The notes under the pieces are model-generated. The model did not search any database, was not told the origin of the DNA, and saw only the letters and a program-made list of their open reading frames with translations. Of a DNA stretch of 64,000 nucleotides, positions 34,775 through 44,471 are shown one piece after another; position 1 is the stretch's first letter; each line of letters starts with the position of its first letter. Origin of the DNA: Pseudoclavibacter sp. Marseille-Q3772 (GTDB lineage Bacteria; Actinomycetota; Actinomycetes; Actinomycetales; Microbacteriaceae); contig NZ_OU745391.1 in the NCBI RefSeq assembly GCF_916618895.1, positions 1,488,001 to 1,552,000 on the forward strand, given 5' to 3'. The translations under genes and the position numbers were made by a program.

Positions 34775-35310
34775 TTTGATTTCCTATCTACTCGCCAACT
34801 GCCTTCCGAGTCCCTAAGTACTTTGATTTCCAGGGACGCAACCTTGTCTTCGCGATCTCCGCCTACAACCTTGCCGTTCTTATCGGTTACGTACCCCTTA
34901 CTCAGGTCGACACATCCGTAGAACGCGATTTCCTCTGAAGTGACTTTCTGTAATTGCGCATTCACGAGGTTTAGCGCGCCATGGGCGGTGTAGCCGTTTA
35001 ATGAGTGTTGGTAGACACTCTCCCGGTACTCGGCCATGTTCTCTGTGATGAGCGCGTCGAGCTGGTCGATGGACTCACCCTTTGTGCGGACAAGTTCAAA
35101 CTCCGCGGCAAGGAGTTTGTCGAAGGTCTCCACTCCGGTTTGTAGCGCTTCTTCGTCACTCATTACCGTCGGCGTCGGCGTTGCCGGTGCGGTCGAGGCA
35201 GCGTGACCACCCTCGGAACCCGAACTCGCAGAACCGTCAGCTGTGGTGCATCCGACTAACACCACCGCGGTGAACACGGCCGCCGCGATACTGGTCACTA
35301 CTCGTTGCAT
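34741..35310 (-). CDS. Lipoprotein of unknown function
   Basis: 189 residues from ATG 35310, with AGGAGG 4 nt before it. Signal peptide with lipobox 'FTAVVLVGC' (Cys 21), then a Ser/Thr/Pro linker and an alpha/beta domain with two cysteines ('IAFYGCVDLSKG', 'DPSLCSSL'). The region 'EEIAFYGCVDLSKGYVTDKNGK' has the look of a SnoaL/Mce-like calcium-independent beta domain, but I cannot assign a family. Co-transcribed with the secreted protein downstream. Confidence 0.7.
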   Translation of the reverse strand: MQRVVTSIAAAVFTAVVLVGCTTADGSASSGSEGGHAASTAPATPTPTVMSDEEALQTGVETFDKLLAAEFELVRTKGESIDQLDALITENMAEYRESVYQHSLNGYTAHGALNLVNAQLQKVTSEEIAFYGCVDLSKGYVTDKNGKVVGGDREDKVASLEIKVLRDSEGSWRVDRKSKWEDPSLCSSL

Positions 35311-35419
35311 ACGCCCTCCTGCTGCGTGATGGCGGCAACATACCGAACTCGCATTGCCGCATCCGCGAGTTATCCACAACCCGCCGGGCAACAGGCAACA
35401 ACGGCCCAGGAAAACGCAA

Positions 35420-35449
35420 GTGGGCCCCACCGCAACGGATGGAGCCCAC
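35420..35449 (-). terminator. Terminator of the aspartate aminotransferase gene
   Basis: Arms GTGGGCCCCACC / GGATGGAGCCCAC pair with wobbles around CGCAAC-type loop sequence. On the minus strand it is followed by TTGCGTTTTCC, 15 nt past the gene's stop. Confidence 0.6.
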
Positions 35450-35463
35450 CGGCAAGCACGCGG

Positions 35464-36672
35464 TTACAGCTGCACGTCAGCGAACAGCTTTTGGATGCGC
35501 TGTACACCCTCAACGAGCTGGTCGTCGCCGAGGGCGTAGCTCAGCCGTACGTAACCGGAAGGTCCGAATGCTTCACCGGGAACAATGGCAACTTCGGCCT
35601 TGTCGAGGATGTAGTCAGCAAGCTCCAGCGAGGTGTTGATGACCCTGCCGTCGAACTCCTTGCCGAGCAGCGCCGTTACATCTGCGTAGACGTAGAACGC
35701 ACCGGTCGGGGTCGGCACCTCGAAGCCGGGAACCTTGCTCAGCTCTTCAACCATTAGCTTGCGGCGACGGTCGAAGGCCTGGCGGAACTCTTCGATCGGC
35801 TCAGTCGGACCGGTGAGCGCTGCCAGGGCGGCGCGCTGGGCAATGTTGTTGACGTTGCTGGTCAGGTGCGACTGCATGTTTGCAGCGCCGGCAATGACAT
35901 CTTCAGGGCCGACCATCCAGCCCAGGCGCCAACCAGTCATGGCGTACGACTTTGCAACACCGTTCACCAGAATCGTCTTGTCGTCGAGCGTTGGAACTGC
36001 TTCGACAATCGACGTCGCCTTGACGCCGTCGTAGGTGAGGTTCTGGTAGATCTCGTCGGCGATCACGAAAATGCCGCGCTTTTCGATCCACTCACCGATA
36101 GCGCGAGTTTCTTCGGGGGTGTACACGGCGCCGGTCGGGTTCGAGGGCGAAACGAAGATGATCGCCTTCGTGTTCGGGGTGAATGCTTCCTCGAGCTGTT
36201 CCGGGGTGACCTTGTAGTTCTGGTCGGCACCGGCGAACACCTCAACGGTGTTACCGCCGGCGATCTTGATTACCTCGGTGTACGAGGTCCAGGCCGGGGT
36301 CGGCAGCAGTACATCGTCACCTTCGCCAACGACCGCGTTGATCGCCTGGAATACGGCCTGCTTGCCGCCGTTGGTGACCAGCACGCGGGATGCGGGGATG
36401 TCCAGCCCCGAGTCGCGGCGCGTCTTTGCGGCGATCGCATCGCGAAGTTCTGGCAGACCTACGTTTGCGGTGTACTTGTGGTTCTTTGGATCCTTTACTG
36501 CTTCCAGTGCAGCTTCGACTACGTGAGCCGGTGTGGCGAAGTCGGGCTCGCCGGCGGCGTACGAGATTACGGGGCGGCCTTCGGCCTTGAGAGCCTTGGC
36601 CTTGTTGTCAACCTTGAGGGTGGCCGAAGGGGCAATTGCAGCGACGCGGGGTGAGAGGCGCGATTCAGTCAT
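35464..36672 (-). CDS. aspC: Class I aminotransferase (aspartate aminotransferase, subgroup Ib)
   Basis: 402 residues. PLP enzyme making aspartate/oxaloacetate interconversion. 'ISYAAGEPDFATPAHV', 'NGGKQAVFQAINA', 'VSPSNPTGAVY', 'VIADEIYQNLTYDG', the PLP lysine in 'VNGVAKSYAMTGWRLGW' and 'RLSYALGDD' with the substrate Arg ('YVRLSYA') are all present. It is usually found next to tRNA-Trp/secE in Microbacteriaceae, as here (180 bp away, divergent). Confidence 0.93.
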   Translation of the reverse strand: MTESRLSPRVAAIAPSATLKVDNKAKALKAEGRPVISYAAGEPDFATPAHVVEAALEAVKDPKNHKYTANVGLPELRDAIAAKTRRDSGLDIPASRVLVTNGGKQAVFQAINAVVGEGDDVLLPTPAWTSYTEVIKIAGGNTVEVFAGADQNYKVTPEQLEEAFTPNTKAIIFVSPSNPTGAVYTPEETRAIGEWIEKRGIFVIADEIYQNLTYDGVKATSIVEAVPTLDDKTILVNGVAKSYAMTGWRLGWMVGPEDVIAGAANMQSHLTSNVNNIAQRAALAALTGPTEPIEEFRQAFDRRRKLMVEELSKVPGFEVPTPTGAFYVYADVTALLGKEFDGRVINTSLELADYILDKAEVAIVPGEAFGPSGYVRLSYALGDDQLVEGVQRIQKLFADVQL

Positions 36673-36854
36673 ATCGCAAGCATAGCTAGTGAAGCTAAGC
36701 GATCTCGAGACGAGGATGCATAACGGAGGGTTTGAGGCCGATGGCGCCTCCAGTAGGTTGCGTACTTGGTGAAGCCACCAAGATGACGTACCCTAGTTAG
36801 GTTGCCAGTATCGGTAACCTGATTGTGCGGAGTCGTACTGGCTCAGCACGGCTT

Positions 36855-36927
<73 letters not shown>

Positions 36928-36932
36928 CAAAT

Positions 36933-36954
36933 ACGCCACGCGATCGCGTGGCGT
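36933..36954 (+). terminator. Terminator after tRNA-Trp
   Basis: Perfect palindrome ACGCCACGCGA / TCGCGTGGCGT followed by TCTTTGTTT, 6 nt beyond the tRNA. Confidence 0.85.
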
Positions 36955-37102
36955 TCTTTGTTTATCTGCGCGCGAACGCAAACCGGGTCGTGCTCGACAA
37001 TCGGCACCCGCATCCCGTACCCTAAACAAGTTGCCAAAAGGCATACTGTGGCGTGCCCAAAAACAGGTTTGGTGCGCCGACGGCTCGGTTGAAAGGGAAC
37101 AA

Positions 37103-37705
37103 GTGGCGACTGGCAAGTCTGGCGAGGACCGCGACGGCATTGAATCGCGTGTCGACGACGCGACTGCGAGCACTGAATCAACCGGCGACGGTGGCGAGTC
37201 GACCTCCGGTGGCTCCACCAGCACAGACGAGGCGGTAGTTCGCGACACGGATGCGGTTGACGAGTCGGCAGCGGATGCCGACGAAACTGACGCGGACGGC
37301 GACACCACCGCATCCGCAGCGAAGGTCAAGAAGAAGTCCGAGCGCAAGCGCGACGCCAAGTCGGCGAAGTCCAAGACCGCGAAGAAGGGGAAGAAGACCC
37401 CGAAGCGTAACGAAGCCGAGACACTCGCCGCCTCGCGCGAGAGTAAGGGAATCGGCGCATTCTTCGGCCAGGTTGTCGAAGAGCTGAAGAAGGTCGTCAC
37501 CCCGACCGGTAAAGAGCTGTGGCGTTATGTCGCCGTGGTGCTTTCCTTCCTGCTGCTGATGATGCTGCTGGTCATGGTGTTGGACTGGGCGTTCGGCTTT
37601 ATCTCCTCGTGGGTATTCGGTGAGGGAACCCACCTCTTCCCGCAGGAACCACCGGCACCGCCGACCCCGGCGCCCACCCCTGACGCGCCCGTACCCACCC
37701 CGTAA
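37103..37705 (+). CDS. secE: Preprotein translocase subunit SecE with long N-terminal extension
   Basis: 200 residues from GTG 37103 (AAAGGG upstream). The C-terminal ~75 residues are SecE: 'GIGAFFGQVVEELKKVVTPTGKELWRYVAVVLSFLLLMMLLVMVLDWAFG', one membrane helix. The first ~110 residues are an acidic, then very Lys-rich, low-complexity extension ('KVKKKSERKRDAKSAKSKTAKKGKKTPKRN'), and the C-terminus ends in a Pro-rich tail ('EPPAPPTPAPTPDAPVPTP'). Extended SecE is usual in this family. First gene of the secE-nusG pair. Confidence 0.92.
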   Translation: MATGKSGEDRDGIESRVDDATASTESTGDGGESTSGGSTSTDEAVVRDTDAVDESAADADETDADGDTTASAAKVKKKSERKRDAKSAKSKTAKKGKKTPKRNEAETLAASRESKGIGAFFGQVVEELKKVVTPTGKELWRYVAVVLSFLLLMMLLVMVLDWAFGFISSWVFGEGTHLFPQEPPAPPTPAPTPDAPVPTP

Positions 37706-37788
37706 CTTTCCCGCGCAACTTGCGTTGCGCATCCGTACCAAACCTCGCAGCCGAACCGGACTGCGAAACGACGAAGTGAGACAGAACC

Positions 37789-38550
37789 GTGGCAGAAGAA
37801 ACGAACAACGAAGAGGCGACCGAGCAGGTCGACGTATCGCAAGATGCGCCAGTAAGTGAAGAAAACGCCGAGGCTGCAGCTGAGACCCCTGCCGAAGCAA
37901 CGGAAGCTACCGAAGCAGCTGAAGAAGAGGCGGTAGACCCGTACGCGGCGTTTAAGGCAGAGCTTCGCGCCAAGCCAGGTAAGTGGTACGTCATTCACAC
38001 CTACGCCGGTTTTGAGCGCAAGGTGCGCGACAACCTCACCCAGCGTGCCCAGACCATGGACGTTGCTGACGAGATCTTCGAGATCCAGGTCCCCATGGAA
38101 GACGTCGTTGAGATCAAGAACGGCCAGCGCAAGATGGTGACCCGAGTGCGCATCCCGGGCTACGTGATGGTGCGGATGCGCTTGAACGAAGACACCTGGT
38201 CGGTCGTGCGCCACACTCCGGGTGTGACCGGATTCGTCGGTAACGCTCACAACCCGACCCCGCTGCGCTTCAAGGAAGCCTTCGACATGCTCAAGAGCCT
38301 GGTCGAGGTCGCGGATGCACCGGCAGCGGCAGGTGCGGCTCCCTCGAAGGGTGCGCAGGCGGCACAGCCGGTTGCCGAGATTGACTACGAGATTGGCGAG
38401 ACCATCACGATCAAGGAAGGCTCCTTCGAGGGTCTTACCGGTTCGATCAGCGAAATTAATCCGGTCAGCGGCAAGCTCACCGCGTTGGTATCGCTGTTCG
38501 GTCGCGAGACTCCCGTCGAGTTGGCCTTCGATCAGGTGGCCAAGCTCTAG
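37789..38550 (+). CDS. nusG: Transcription antitermination factor NusG
   Basis: 253 residues, GTG start. Acidic N-terminal extension of ~55 residues, then the NGN domain ('KWYVIHTYAGFERKVRDNLTQRAQTM', 'IPGYVMVRMRLNEDTWSVVRHTPGVTGFVG') and a C-terminal KOW domain ('IGETITIKEGSFEGLTGSISEINPVSGKLTALVSLFGRETPVELAFDQV'). An Ala-rich insert ('PAAAGAAPSKGAQAAQP') links the domains. Confidence 0.96.
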   Translation: MAEETNNEEATEQVDVSQDAPVSEENAEAAAETPAEATEATEAAEEEAVDPYAAFKAELRAKPGKWYVIHTYAGFERKVRDNLTQRAQTMDVADEIFEIQVPMEDVVEIKNGQRKMVTRVRIPGYVMVRMRLNEDTWSVVRHTPGVTGFVGNAHNPTPLRFKEAFDMLKSLVEVADAPAAAGAAPSKGAQAAQPVAEIDYEIGETITIKEGSFEGLTGSISEINPVSGKLTALVSLFGRETPVELAFDQVAKL

Positions 38551-38849
38551 ACAGCTTGTTGTTGCGGATGCGGGTCGTGGCGCGGTTGCGCTGCGGCCCG
38601 CTCGCGTTTCCCTGAGTTCTGTTGGCGTTCGCTGGCATTCGCTGGTGGGTGGGATGCCGGGATCCGTGCCGCGCGCCATACGGGGATCCGTGCCGCCCAC
38701 CAAACCGGGTAGTGACGAACCGCGCTGAATTCGGTACGATTGTTTGGTTGTGTGCTCGCGGTTGACGCGGCGCATGATGTACCGCTCATCAGAAACGCTG
38801 ATGCTGCGGGAGAGGGATGTTCGCATCCACTCGAGTGAAAGGGAAGAAC

Positions 38850-39284
38850 ATGGCACCTAAGAAGAAGGTTGCAGGTCTGATCAAGCTGCAGATTCAGGCC
38901 GGCGCCGCTAACCCTGCACCGCCGGTTGGTCCGGCGCTGGGTCAGCACGGCGTCAACATTATGGAGTTCTGCAAGGCGTACAACGCCGCGACAGAACAGC
39001 AGCGCGGCAACATCGTTCCGGTTGAAATCACCGTTTACGAAGACCGCTCGTTCACGTTCGTGCTCAAGACTCCTCCGGCTGCACAGCTCATCAAGAAGGC
39101 TGCCGGCGTGAAGAAGGGCTCGGGTGTGCCCCACACGAACAAGGTCGGCAAGATGACCATGGATCAGGCGCGTGAAATTGCCGAGATCAAGAAGGTCGAC
39201 CTCAACGCGAACGACATCGAAGCTGGCGCAAAGATCATCGCCGGTACCGCTCGTTCGATGGGCATCGAGGTTACGGGCAACTAG
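38850..39284 (+). CDS. rplK: 50S ribosomal protein L11
   Basis: 144 residues from ATG 38850, with GGGAAG upstream. '[41 protein letters not shown]' and C-terminal '[36 protein letters not shown]' are canonical L11 N- and C-domains. An upstream in-frame ATG at 38817 is not needed. Separated from nusG by 299 bp containing two copies of GGGATCCGTGCCGC but no gene. Confidence 0.97.
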   Translation: MAPKKKVAGLIKLQIQAGAANPAPPVGPALGQHGVNIMEFCKAYNAATEQQRGNIVPVEITVYEDRSFTFVLKTPPAAQLIKKAAGVKKGSGVPHTNKVGKMTMDQAREIAEIKKVDLNANDIEAGAKIIAGTARSMGIEVTGN

Positions 39285-39403
39285 TCCCGAGCCACCCTGC
39301 CTCCGCTACTCGCCGCATCCCTGCGGCGAAACCGGGGCACCACTCAGCACTGCGGAAGAGCCCGCCAGCTCGCCAGAACCGCACACTCTCGAAGGAGCAC
39401 AAC

Positions 39404-40096
39404 ATGGCACAGAAGTCCAAGGCGTACCGCGCCGCGGCAGAGAAGATCGAGGCCGGCAAGGTCTACTCGATCGACGAGGCAGCCGCCCTCGCAAAAGAAA
39501 CTTCGTCGACCAAGTTCGACAGCACGGTTGAGGTCGCAATGGTCCTCGCCGTTGACCCGCGCAAGGCAGACCAGATGGTTCGCGGTACCGTAAGCCTCCC
39601 GCACGGTACCGGTAAGACCGCCCGCGTTATCGTCTTCGCACAGGGCCCGGCAGCCGAGGCTGCACTGGCAGCAGGCGCAGACGAGGTCGGCACCGACGAG
39701 CTCATCGCCAAGGTTGCCGACGGCTGGACCGACTTCGACTCGGCCGTCGCCACCCCGGACATGATGGGTAAGGTCGGTCGTCTCGGTAAGGTTCTCGGTC
39801 CCCGCGGCCTCATGCCGAACCCGAAGACCGGCACCGTAACCCCGGATGCGGCCAAGGCCGTAACCGAAATTAAGGGTGGAAAGATCGAGTTCCGCGTGGA
39901 CAAGCACGCCAACCTCCACTTCATTGCGGGTAAGGCATCGTTCACGCCGGAGCAGATCGCCGATAACCTGCGCGTTGCGATCGACGAGGTTATCCGTCTT
40001 CGTCCGTCGTCCGCGAAGGGCCGCTACGTACAGAAGGCAGTGGTTTCGACCACCTTCGGTCCGGGCATCCCGCTCGACGTCGCCGCATTCGGCTAA
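39404..40096 (+). CDS. rplA: 50S ribosomal protein L1
   Basis: 230 residues. '[32 protein letters not shown]', '[28 protein letters not shown]' and '[12 protein letters not shown]'-type C-terminal signature identify L1. Follows rplK by 119 bp and ends before a strong terminator. Confidence 0.97.
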   Translation: MAQKSKAYRAAAEKIEAGKVYSIDEAAALAKETSSTKFDSTVEVAMVLAVDPRKADQMVRGTVSLPHGTGKTARVIVFAQGPAAEAALAAGADEVGTDELIAKVADGWTDFDSAVATPDMMGKVGRLGKVLGPRGLMPNPKTGTVTPDAAKAVTEIKGGKIEFRVDKHANLHFIAGKASFTPEQIADNLRVAIDEVIRLRPSSAKGRYVQKAVVSTTFGPGIPLDVAAFG

Positions 40097-40115
40097 GCGT
40101 TATTGCTCACTGAGA

Positions 40116-40137
40116 GAACCCCACTTCGGTGGGGTTC
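40116..40137 (+). terminator. Terminator after rplA
   Basis: Perfect 9-bp stem GAACCCCAC / GTGGGGTTC with a TTCG tetraloop followed by TTCTCGTT. Confidence 0.92.
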
Positions 40138-40171
40138 TTCTCGTTATAAGAGGGAGTGCTGTGCGAGTGCG

Positions 40172-41149
40172 TCATTGCAACGCGTCGAGCACGATCTTCC
40201 CGCGCGTGTGGCCCCGCATGAGCTGCTCATGAGCCGCCGCCGCCTCGCGAAGCGGGAAGACCGCATCCACATGCGTACGCAGATCACCCTGATCGATCAA
40301 CTGCGCAATGGTGCGCAGCGCGACCGGGTCCGTTGCCAGTTTCAGTGAGGATGCGCGCAGCTCGCGTCCCGCACGCTCGACGTCCTCGTGCATCGTCGGC
40401 CACGAGCCGGTTGGCACGTTAATGATCAATCCACCGTCGCGCAGCACCGAAAGTGATCGTGACGAGACCGCATCCCTGTCATTGCCGACCAAATCAAGCA
40501 CCACATCCACGGGCTCGGTCAGCGCATCCTCGAACCGTTCGCTGCCGTAATCGATGACCTGATCCGCGCCGAGTTCGCGCAACCATGCGTGATTTCGGGT
40601 GGATGCAGTGGTTGCGACCCAGGCGCCATAGAACTTCGCAAGCTGCACCGCGATATGTCCGACCCCGCCCGCACCAGCGTGAATCAACATCCGCTGCTGG
40701 GTGTGAACACGCGCGAGCTCGACCACACCCGCCCACGCGGTGAGAGCGGTAAGGGGGATACCTGAGGCTTCATGCATCGACAGCGATGTCGGCTTGTGTA
40801 CCAATGCTGTGGACGGGACCGAGACGAACTCGGCGTAGGTTCCGGGGTAGCGGGCGATTGGCGTTACGCCGAAGACCTCGTCGCCGGGCTGGAATGGGGA
40901 GAGCTCGTAGGGAGCGCGCTCGACGATGCCCGCGAAATCACCGCCGAGAATCCACGGCAGGGACGGAATCGCCGCGGACATACCGCCGCCAGCGCGGGTT
41001 TTCGCGTCGATCGGGTTCACGCCAGCGGCGTGCACTCGCACCAGCACCTCGTCACGAACCTGCACCGGCATGGGGGCATCGTCGCGAAGCCGCAAGACCT
41101 CCGGGCCCCCGAACTGGTCGATCATCACAGCGCGCATCTGTTCAGCCAT
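40172..41149 (-). CDS. NADP-dependent quinone-oxidoreductase-like enzyme (MDR superfamily)
   Basis: 325 residues. Zinc-independent medium-chain reductase: 'VHAAGVNPIDAKTRAGG', 'ILGGDFAGIVE', 'HAGAGGVGHIAVQLAKFYGAWVATTAS' (Rossmann AxxGxGxxA-type) and 'LGADQVIDYG'. No zinc-ligand cysteines. Substrate unknown; likely quinones or enals. Monocistronic, convergent with rplA. Confidence 0.88.
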   Translation of the reverse strand: MAEQMRAVMIDQFGGPEVLRLRDDAPMPVQVRDEVLVRVHAAGVNPIDAKTRAGGGMSAAIPSLPWILGGDFAGIVERAPYELSPFQPGDEVFGVTPIARYPGTYAEFVSVPSTALVHKPTSLSMHEASGIPLTALTAWAGVVELARVHTQQRMLIHAGAGGVGHIAVQLAKFYGAWVATTASTRNHAWLRELGADQVIDYGSERFEDALTEPVDVVLDLVGNDRDAVSSRSLSVLRDGGLIINVPTGSWPTMHEDVERAGRELRASSLKLATDPVALRTIAQLIDQGDLRTHVDAVFPLREAAAAHEQLMRGHTRGKIVLDALQ

Positions 41150-41316
41150 GCTTCCACCCTGCCACGTTCACGCGCGGGCCGCGCTGGAACCGGCCGGTCG
41201 CATCCGGTAAGCCTTCGCATCCGGTAACCCTTCGCATCCGCCGAGAACCTGACCGGATGCACCGGGGCGCGTAACCGCAAAACGTTACGCTGAGTGCAGC
41301 AACCGAAGGAGTCTTC

Positions 41317-42351
41317 ATGGCCGCAGTAGTTTCGCTCACGCCCGCCCCGGTAATTGACCGCACGTACTTTGTCGAGAATTTCGATGCCGGCAAAGTGAAC
41401 CGCGCAAGTGAGATCCAGGAGTTCCTGTCGGGTAAGGGCATCAACGTGTCGCGTACGCTGCGCGTGGCTGGTGTGACGACATCCGCGGTGCTGCCGATCG
41501 GGCGCGAAGACGAGCACCTGCTGTTCCGCACTCCGCATCCGCAGATTCTTCGCATCCTACCGATCCCTGGCCGGATGCGCGTGAACACCGCCGTGCTCGA
41601 ATCGAACGGGCGCACGACGAACGTCAACCAGAAAGCCGTGCCGATTCCGCAGCGTGACTGGGATGCGGTCGTTGATATGACCCTGCACGAGATTCGCTCG
41701 CTGCGAGCCGACTGGCTTGTTGTGTCGGGGTCGGTGCCGCGCCACCCGGAAAACGGCGAGAAGGTGGATTTCACAAAGCTGTTTGAGGAAGCGAAGCGCC
41801 TTGGAACGCGCGTTGCGTTCGACTCCTCCGGAACCTCGCTCGAGTACTGGACGAAGTCCGGGCTCGTCGATTTGATTAAGCCGAACGCCGACGAGATTGC
41901 GACGCTGGTGCGGCGACACATGCACACCGTTGGTGACGTGCTCGAGGCCGGACAGCAGGTTCTTGAGGAAACGGATCTTGAAGTCGCGCTGGTGTCGATG
42001 GGTGGCGACGGTGCGCTCGCGATTACCCGTGATGATGCGTGGTGGGGGCTCGCACAGGCTCGCGATGTTGTGAACACTACCGGTGCGGGGGATGCGTCGC
42101 TTGCCGGGTTTGTTGGACACTCGATTCAGGGCCCCGGTCAGGGCGGTGGTCGCCCGGACTTTGGTCACCTGCCGAAGCTCGCGGTGAAGTCTGGTTTGAC
42201 GAAGGCCGTGCAGTACGGTGCACTGGCCGTTGAGGTGCCGACGACGATTATCGAGTCGATTGAGGATGCGCCGGAGCCGGTGATCGAGCGTCCGGATCCG
42301 TCGCGTGAACTGTCGGAGCCAACGAAGTTCTTTGAGACGCCCTCGGCCTAG
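41317..42351 (+). CDS. PfkB-family 1-phosphofructokinase-like hexose kinase
   Basis: 344 residues. Substrate segment 'GKGINVSRTLRVAG' (residues 39-52), 'LIKPNADEI' and the ATP/anion-hole motif 'NTTGAGDASLAGFVG' with catalytic Asp. These match the 1-phosphofructokinase/tagatose-6-phosphate kinase group. No PTS or fructose genes adjoin, so the sugar substrate is uncertain. The C-terminal ~50 residues are a Glu/Pro-rich tail beyond the family core. Confidence 0.87.
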   Translation: MAAVVSLTPAPVIDRTYFVENFDAGKVNRASEIQEFLSGKGINVSRTLRVAGVTTSAVLPIGREDEHLLFRTPHPQILRILPIPGRMRVNTAVLESNGRTTNVNQKAVPIPQRDWDAVVDMTLHEIRSLRADWLVVSGSVPRHPENGEKVDFTKLFEEAKRLGTRVAFDSSGTSLEYWTKSGLVDLIKPNADEIATLVRRHMHTVGDVLEAGQQVLEETDLEVALVSMGGDGALAITRDDAWWGLAQARDVVNTTGAGDASLAGFVGHSIQGPGQGGGRPDFGHLPKLAVKSGLTKAVQYGALAVEVPTTIIESIEDAPEPVIERPDPSRELSEPTKFFETPSA

Positions 42352-43391
42352 GGGGTTCGCTGGCGCTCGCACTGACGTTCGCTGCGGCGGCGTGGGTGCC
42401 AGCCGACGTGCGAGCTTGGCGCGCGAGGCGCATTAGGCGTACATCCCGTACTCGGAGCCCGAGCCAGACGGTAATGCTGCTGAGGACGACGGTTGCCGGC
42501 GAATAGGCGATCGCAACCCTTGCCGTGACGAACCCTTTCCAAGCGCCGGGCGGTTCCGTGGCGTAAATGATCATGAGCGCCAGGCCGGCGCCGACGAGCG
42601 TGCCCACGAACGCGGCCCCATGGCTCGCCACGCGTCGCTCGGGTGGGTGATGCGGGTGTCGGCGAGCGGATAGCTCGGCAACAGCACCGCGATCGCCAGC
42701 GAGCAAGCGACCACGGCGAATTGCAGCCACCACACTCCCCCGGGGTAGCGGAAGTAGTTGCTACGGTCGATGCCCCCAGGTGAAGGTAATGAGGATGACG
42801 ACCGTCACGGCAGCGGCAACACCGCCCACCGTTCTCCACAGGCGCGCACGATTGGTGGGCGCAGCTGCTTCGACCGCCGTCGTGGGCGCGAGCGCATCGA
42901 TCGCGCGATAGACCGGTTTCGTGGTTCCCGGCGTTGTCGGCGCTTCGTGTGCGCTGGCGAGACGAAGTGCGAGCACCACGGCCAGGCTCAGCGCGGTGAG
43001 CACGGCCAGGGGCAGGCCTTCGGAGGCGACGAGCCAAACAGCGTCGCTTCCGGCGTCAATTGCTGCCGCCAACAGGCCCAGGTTTGCCAAAAATTGCGCC
43101 GCCGATGGTCCCAAATAAGCCGGGAATGAGGCCAAGCCGTATCGGGCGCCACCGGCCACCTAGCGCAAATACATTATTGGCCCGTATTACCTTGGCGAGC
43201 AGACCGCCCGAAGCGGCCGCGATGACGAGGAGCGCGACCCACAGCACCAGGGTTATGAGGTGCTGATCGACGAACGGATCCATTCGCAATGCGGTAACCA
43301 CGGGCAGGGGCAAAACCGGTGCGAGCCAGCTGGTTGCGAGGAACGCAAACCAGAACGCCCAGACGGCGAATCGGCGGACAGATGGATTCAT
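42352..43391 (-). pseudogene. Multi-pass membrane protein gene broken by at least three frameshifts
   Basis: Start ATG 43391 ('MNPSVRRFAVWAFWFAFLATSW'). Reading passes through three frames that together give about six membrane helices: 'HLITLVLWVALLVIAAASGG', 'AVLTALSLAVVLALRLA', 'VGGVAAAVTVVILITFTWG', 'VWWLQFAVVACSLAIAVLLP', 'GTLVGAGLALMIIYATEPPG', 'AYSPATVVLSSITVWLGL'. Frame changes fall at about 43060-43150, at the CCCCC run 42773-42777, and at GCGGCCCC 42612-42619, all consistent with single-base indels. The exact 3' end near the convergent kinase stop is unclear. No family recognised. Confidence 0.65.
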
Positions 43392-43586
43392 GATCGCGCC
43401 TGGCGTTGCGGGATGCTCGTCCTCAGCAGCCTCGCAACGTTTGGCGGGGAAGTCACGATTCCCGGAACGATTTCATCCGTGGGATGTGGCCGCAGTCCAC
43501 CGACCGTAGCGGTCGGTTCCATCGGTGGTCGCCATTGATGTGCGCGTGCATCCGGTTGAGTCGTTACCCGGTGGCACAATGGAGCA

Positions 43587-44471
43587 ATGGTTGTTTTCCG
43601 CCCGGTGTCTGATGATGCCCTTGCGCACGCGGAAAACGAAGCGCCCCGGGGCCACTCGGCAATCACATCCCGCGCCGCGCCCGGCGACTACGCACCCCTC
43701 GCCCTGGCCTTTGAGCCCACGCTACGGGCGCTGGGCGATGCCGCCGCAGCAGCGGAGCAAGCCGCAACAATGGAACCGGTGGAGCGCGCCACGTTCACGT
43801 TCGCGCAGACTCGTGCCGCCCGCATCCCGGTTACGCCCGCGATCGGCACCGTGTGGCGGGCGGGGATGCTCGACCCGCGCGATCCGTTCGAGGTGATTGA
43901 GGGTGCGCTGCGTGAGCGCGTGCTGTGTGCCGACCACGAGCGCGAGTCGTGGCTGAGCTATCGACGCACCGGCATTACCGCGACCGACGCGGCACGCTTG
44001 GCGTCCGTGACGTCGGTGCGCGCCGTGGTGAACGACAAGCTCTATGGCGGATCGTTCCAGGGGAATGCGTATACGGAGTTTGGTCGGCAGCGCGAGCCCG
44101 AGATCGCCGCGTGGGTGCGGCGCGAGCACGGCATTGAACCGTGCGGGCTACTGATTCACGCTGCCGAGAATAAGCGGCATCTGGCCACACCCGACGGCCT
44201 GGTGCACCGCGACGGCGAGGTGGTGCTCGCCGAAATCAAAACGACGAACAAACCGTGGAAACGCATCCCCCGCAACTATCTGCGGCAGGTGTGGTGGCAG
44301 CAGTATGTGACGGGTGCATCCCGAACCCTGTTTGTGTGGGAACGGCACGAGAACTTTGTGGTGCAGGATGCCGTGCCGCAGTTCGTGTGGATCGAGCGCG
44401 ACGAGGCTGAGATCGCCAAGCTCGTGCAGCTGGCCGATGAGGTGCTTAAGAACCTCGCGCTGACCAGCTAA
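43587..44471 (+). CDS. YqaJ-domain nuclease/recombinase
   Basis: 294 residues. The core from about residue 125 reads 'WLSYRRTGITATDAARLASVTS', 'TEFGRQREPEIAAWVRREHG', 'HLATPDGLV' and 'VVLAEIKTTNKPWKRIPRNYLRQVWWQQYVTG', with the restriction-like nuclease motif (PDG-x, E-x-K) of YqaJ/lambda-exonuclease proteins. The N-terminal ~120 residues are unrelated. YqaJ is common in phages, but no other phage genes surround it. The stop overlaps the convergent nnrE stop by 4 nt. Confidence 0.85.
   Translation: MVVFRPVSDDALAHAENEAPRGHSAITSRAAPGDYAPLALAFEPTLRALGDAAAAAEQAATMEPVERATFTFAQTRAARIPVTPAIGTVWRAGMLDPRDPFEVIEGALRERVLCADHERESWLSYRRTGITATDAARLASVTSVRAVVNDKLYGGSFQGNAYTEFGRQREPEIAAWVRREHGIEPCGLLIHAAENKRHLATPDGLVHRDGEVVLAEIKTTNKPWKRIPRNYLRQVWWQQYVTGASRTLFVWERHENFVVQDAVPQFVWIERDEAEIAKLVQLADEVLKNLALTS

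Noticed and set aside
38551..38849. Regulatory RNA between nusG and rplK
   Set aside because: Two copies of GGGATCCGTGCCGC and a weak GGTGGG/CCCACC dyad are present, but no convincing leader structure or T-run.
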